DNA of 64,000 bases from Mermis nigrescens. Lineage: Eukaryota; Nematoda; Enoplea; Mermithida; Mermithidae. The notes under the pieces were generated by a model. It made no database searches. It had not been told where the DNA came from and saw only the letters and a program-made list of their open reading frames with translations. Position numbers and translations under genes: made by a program. The number at the start of each line of letters is the position of its first letter. Position 1 is the first letter of the stretch. This document shows positions 54,462-60,400 of this stretch, piece by piece. The DNA lies in the NCBI GenBank assembly GCA_036768485.1, contig JAVLUZ010000145.1:22353522-22417521 (forward strand). The letters are read 5' to 3'.

Positions 54462-57400
54462 CGTTGTTATTGATTTTCTTAAAGCTGAATAATTTTTATG
54501 TTTTTAGACTGGACGAAGCACCATTGACCGATTATATTGAAATGGACGATGTTTTAATGTTCAGCTTGAGGGATTCAGAACTTTATAATGTATGTTTCCT
54601 TCCATTTAAGTATATGAATTCATTTCTTTGCATAGTGCATATTAGTAATATATGTAGCGGTTAAAAACAGCGATAATATTTGTGTACCTGATGGAATGTG
54701 GAATTAAAAGTAGTCATTAAAGAACTGTGCCTACTCAAATCTGTTATATTTAAAGAAAAATAGAGTTTTTATTTATTATTTCTAATGGATAATAATTTTT
54801 GAACGACTGTGATGAAATTCGTTATTTTATTAAATAAATTTTTTGACTGAACTTTTATTTGCGTTGTAATTGAGTTTTTTGGCTTTCGGCTAAAGATCAA
54901 TTTAATGCGCTCAGCTAAATGTTCTCGATTAACCTGATTTTTGGTTGCGACTCATTTCGATGCGATAGTTTCGCGTGCTTAAACTATGTATTTACATAAG
55001 TGTTTTTGTACATCTCAATCTTATCCACAGTTTCTCGAATAAGAACTCCCCGATGATATGTACATATAAGTCTGTTATTGTATTTTGCTGAATAGATTAT
55101 TATTTGTACAAATCTCATTATTGATGCAAGGTTTTTTCAATTTTATTTATTCATTGATTCCTTTCATTCATTTATGTTTTCACCTTTTAATTTAGCTGTA
55201 ATTCAGCTGTGATTCGGAATTTTAATATAAATAAGTTTTAATAATAAAAATTGACTTAGATATGATCAGGAATAAACAGCAGTGATTGAGCTCTTGCGAA
55301 TTATTGCTTCGTGTACACCAGTTTGAAAAATACGCAACGAATTCCGCATGACTTTCAGTTATATATTTCAGTATTTATTCATTTTTAATTAATATTCTAA
55401 TATTTGCGTATTTTCATTTATTTAATTATTTCAGAATTATATTTGCAATACTTTATTTTTAATTATTTTGTATTTTAGGCTGTTTTCGAGTTTAGCTCAT
55501 GTAAATTTAATTCTTAATTTCAGGCTCGGCGCGAGAGTCCAGTTCCAGCGTTCAGGCAAGCCCTGGAGCAGGTTTTGAACACGCAGATACCGCGTTTCAC
55601 GCTATCTCTTCTGCTTCAGCCTGGCATGAACGTTCGCATTCGATTGGGCTTCCTGCCTTCTGATTTTGATCTGCGCTCTTCGCTTCTGTTGATAAGGTAC
55701 GTAAGCCTGTTTATATCCTTCTAAAGCCAACCCTATGCACACCTGGGCGTGGGAGGTTGAGGTATGCACCCCCGCCCCCCCCGAGAAACCAAAATACCCC
55801 CTCCCATAATTCAATTTTTGAAATTTTTTATCTTTTTTCTAGCAATTTTTTTATGCTAATGGATAGCGCTCGATGGGAAACGTTGAAAAATGGTGGTTTT
55901 TCGCCATACCACCATTTTTAAGGCCGTTTTTTGACCTTTGAAAAATCTTGCAACCCCCTCCCAGAATTTTGGTGCTGCCCACGTATGATCCTATGGGCTT
56001 AGCTTTGGCAAGATTGGCTTTTTCCGAAAAAAGTGTTTTTCGAAGGGTGAAATTTTTTATTTTCAAATATTTTTTTCATTCCAATCTGTTTGGACTCAAA
56101 AACGATAGATACGCATCAAAAACATGGCCTTTCGTCGTTTCTGACGATTCTCCATTTTTCAAGAACATAAGAACATTAAAAATTTCGGAAAAATTCTAAT
56201 GAAATTTGAATAAATTCGATAAAATATAGTTGAAAATAAGTATATAGCGCGAAGCGCCTAAAATTGGACACTTTTGAGTCGAAATATCGCTAAGAACGCT
56301 TAAAACGCTACCTTTTTCTACAGTTTTTTACCGGAAAATGACGAATTATGATGGGCGCGAAAAGTTTTCAGGGATGAACCCCCCAAGATCATGTATGCAA
56401 GGTAATAGGTCGTACGTCTGAAAATTTTTGCTTTTTTTCTACAGGAATAACTTGACAGTATTAGAAATGGTGACATTGTACGGTCGAGGGGCGAAAATGG
56501 AGCTTCGCTTGGCCAACAGGCCTCCGAATAGTGTTCAGCCTTTAATGTTTGAGATTCAGGACAAACACTTGACCGAGTGCGAAAATATTAAAAGTGAGTG
56601 AAGAAGTTTTTATTCCACGCCAAGCATATGCAAGTGCCTTAGAAACTTACTTGACAACGCAACTTTATAAAGGATCCTAACGTCTTTAGAACGTCCAAGA
56701 AGTCGGCTTCTGAATGCTTTTCTTTTCTTATTTTTTTCAAGTCAACCAACGATATTATATACTTCGTGTCAGTGTTTTTTGTACAAGGTCCGTTTGTACA
56801 TGTAAAAAGATGGTCCCCGAAAGTCTTTGTACATTTTGTACATACAAATTTTGGGGTACTAAAATATGGTGCAGTAGCGATTTTAGTGTTGTAAAAACAG
56901 AGTAGTTCTATTTTTGGTAGTGTATTTTAGCTAATTTCTGGGTCTCTAAAGGCAAAAATCACTCAGGATCGTCTTAAAACGGCGCGAAGCGCCGAAAAAA
57001 TTGGACATTTTTCCTTCTAAAATGCAATTTCTGCAATTACAAAGATCTATAGAACACACAATTACTCATTTCGGCACGAAGCGCCGAAACTTTTTGCGAA
57101 TTTTAGACCTTTTTTTGCAATGTTTGTCTTCCCAAAGATCTTTGTACGTATACAAAGACGATCCCGAAAAGTCTTTGTACATCGGGAAAAATCTTTGCCG
57201 AATACAAAAAAACACTGCTTCGTGTAAAACTGAAGTTCAGTAAACAGCGACTCTCTATGAGCGAGTATAATCACACATACACACTGGGTGGGTATAGGGT
57301 TATATCCATATCAGGACTTTTGAAAGGCATACATTTCAGGCCGTTTTGGGACCAAACCTATAGCTCGAATCATGAAAAAGCGTTGACGTCTAGCAGTGAA

Positions 57401-60400
57401 ATTTCGAGTTTAAATACTTATTTTTTATCAGTAGAATGTTCAAATCATTTATCCAGACACGTTTCTTCCATTATTTCGCGTATATTTGATGTTACAGGTC
57501 ATTCCGTCGCTCTTATTGTTATTGGTTTTCACGCAAATTTAACTACGAAAATTTATAAAAAATAAAATAAAACGAGTTAAGTATCAAAGTTTGACATTGA
57601 ATAAAAAAGTATTCATTTATCCCATAGCTGTGACGGCTCAAAATTTTGGGGGTCCTGGCCACGGTTTCTTGTATTCGGCAAAGATTTTTTCCGATGTACA
57701 AAGACTTTTCGAGACCGTCTTTGTACATGTACAAAGATATTTGGGAAGACAAAAACTGTAAAAAAGTCTAGAATTCCCAAAAATTTTCGGCGGAGTAATT
57801 GTTTGTTCTATGTCTCTTTGTAATGGCATAAATTGCAGTTAGAAAGCAAAAATACTAAATTTTTCGGCGCTTCGCGCCCTTTTGAGACATTTTTCAGTAC
57901 TTATTGTCAGCAGATACCCAGAAATTGGCTAAAAAAGCACTACTAAAGGTCGGAAAAGTCTGTTTTACCACACCGAAAACGCTGCTATATCAGATAATAG
58001 TACCCACAAATTTGCATGTTCAAAATGTACAAAAACTTTTGGGGACCATCTTTGTACATGTACAAAGGGACTTTGTGCGAAAAAAACATTGGTCCTGGCC
58101 ATTTTTAGCGGGGGGGGTAAATACCTCCAATTTTTGGCCAAAAACGGCCAAAAATGCCTGGAAAAGGCATCGGAAGGAGGGGGTCAAAACTTTCCTGGTT
58201 CAGGGGGATGGGGACGAGACGACCGACTTTGGGTCAGGGATCCCTCATTCCCTTTCTTGAATGTCTCCGATTTTCGGTAAAAATCGGCCAAAAACACCTA
58301 AAACCATACATGTAAGAGGGGGATGGCTTATCGCCCCTTAAGGAAACTCAGCTTATTCCCTCCACCCAGGACTTTTGACTGTGCGTATGCATGTGTATAA
58401 TGCTGACAAATGCCGAGCCAGTAAACTAGTTCTTGCATTGTGCTTACCCATCGTTTATCGAATAAAATGCTCGCATGTGTACCTGGGCAATGGGCAATGG
58501 TTATCGCCGTCCGATCTTTAACATAACAGGTGGTTGTCCTGATTCAAAAAAATGGTTGCCCAGATTGAAACCTGGCTGTCCAGATTCGGAAATTAATTTT
58601 CTTAGTTCAAAAAATTGTTATCCAGCTTCGAAAGGTGGTATACATTAAGTGGTTGTGCGGGTCCATAAATATTTGCCTGGTTTAAGGAACTAGTTGCCTT
58701 GGTCCAAAAGTCGGATTTTCAGGCTCTACTGTACAAAACATATCCCCGTCCAACATAGGTGCGCAAGGTCAGGGTCGGCTGGGGGCGTGAAATGTCAGAA
58801 ATCCAAAACGGTAAATTTAACTCACGAATTTTTTGTTGTTTCAACGACCAAAATGATCTAACTAGCCTATGACATACATGCAACAGGGGGATGGGGGATC
58901 CCCCTACCCAAAGTCGGACGTCCCCCTTCCCCCTAAAGCCGGAAAATTTTTGACCCCTGCTCCCGATTTTTGGAAAAAAATCGAATTTTTTGACCGTTTT
59001 CAGGCGTTTTTTGGCTGTTTTTGGCTAAAAATTCCCCCTTTAAAATGACCGGCCTAGGTGTGCACATGTTGGACTTCATTCGTGCAAGGATAGTGTTGTG
59101 TGGAATTCGAGTGAATATGAAAAGATTTAAAAGTACCGTTTTTTGTACGGGACAGAGATTTTGAGGCTCGCACAAACATTTTTGGTGCAATCTTTGTGCA
59201 ATTTTGTACACAAAGTATGGGCAGTTTTTGACCGATTGTCCATCGTACAAAATAAATCGAAGTATTTGCAACGAAAAAAAACAGTTTTCTGAAGTAAAAA
59301 CTAGGTGAAGCAAAATAAAAGGTATCGTTTCTAGAACTACTTTGATTTTCATTCATCTAATTTATTCATTATGCTACATTCGCTGATTTGTTACAACCAG
59401 TGCATGAGAAAAGTAGTGTCGAATTTTCAATCAGGTTTACTGTATTCGTTTGCTCATTATAAATGAGCAAACGTATTATTTATGATAATGTTTTGGTTTG
59501 GTTTTAAACATCCTAATCATATGGAAGACGTTGGAAATGATATATTTATCGAGTTAATGATGAATTATTGAAAAATGAATAGGATCTGAGCAATATTCAT
59601 TTGTCGGACTCGATTAGAGTTATACTATGGAATCTGATCCAGGGTTTTCTTTTGTTTTCGGCAAAGATTTTTCCCGGTGTACAAAGACTTTTTGGCACCG
59701 TCTTTGTAGATGTAAAACGATTTTTGGGAAGACAAAAATTGCAAAAAAGGTCTAAAATTCGCAAAAATTTGTGGCGCTTCGCGATGAAATAAGTAATTGT
59801 GTGTTCTATATATCTTTATAATGGCAGAAATTGCATTTGGAAAGAAGAAATGTCGAATTTTTCGGCGCTTCGCGCCGTTTTAGACGATTGTTAGTGCTTT
59901 GTGCCCTCAGAAATCCAGAAATTTGCTAAAATACACTACCAAAGGTCGTGCAACTCTGTTTTTACCACACCAAAATCGCTACCGTACCATATTATAGTAC
60001 CCAAAAATTTGTGTTACAAAATGTACAAAGACTTCTAGGGACCATCTTTGTACATGAACAGACAAACGGATCTTTTAAAAAAGAACACTGATCTGATCTC
60101 TTTTTCTCGTTTAGGACTACAGCACAAGCTGCCGACCAGCCTGACGTTACGTCGGTCATTTTTGGCCAAAAATACGGGCGAGTTACCGATGACAATCACT
60201 AATTTGACGATAAATGGGATTAATTGCCAAAATCGCGGTTTTAGAGTGTTGAATTGCGAATCTTTCACTTTGCAACCTAATGAAACTTACGAGATCGAAA
60301 TCGCGTAAGTTTTTATCAAGGTCAAGGACTGATCTAAAACAATTGATAATAGGTTGTATAAAGTATGTTAAATGCATATGTGGAGATTGCACTAATAATT

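Noticed and set aside
54290..54664. Open frame with long poly-Leu/poly-Ile runs
   Set aside because: Translation of an (ATT)n microsatellite that happens to run into true exon 19.
58933..59352. 139-codon minus-strand open frame
   Set aside because: Covers a GGGG-type repeat and a short MITE; similar reading frames recur in other copies of the same repeats.
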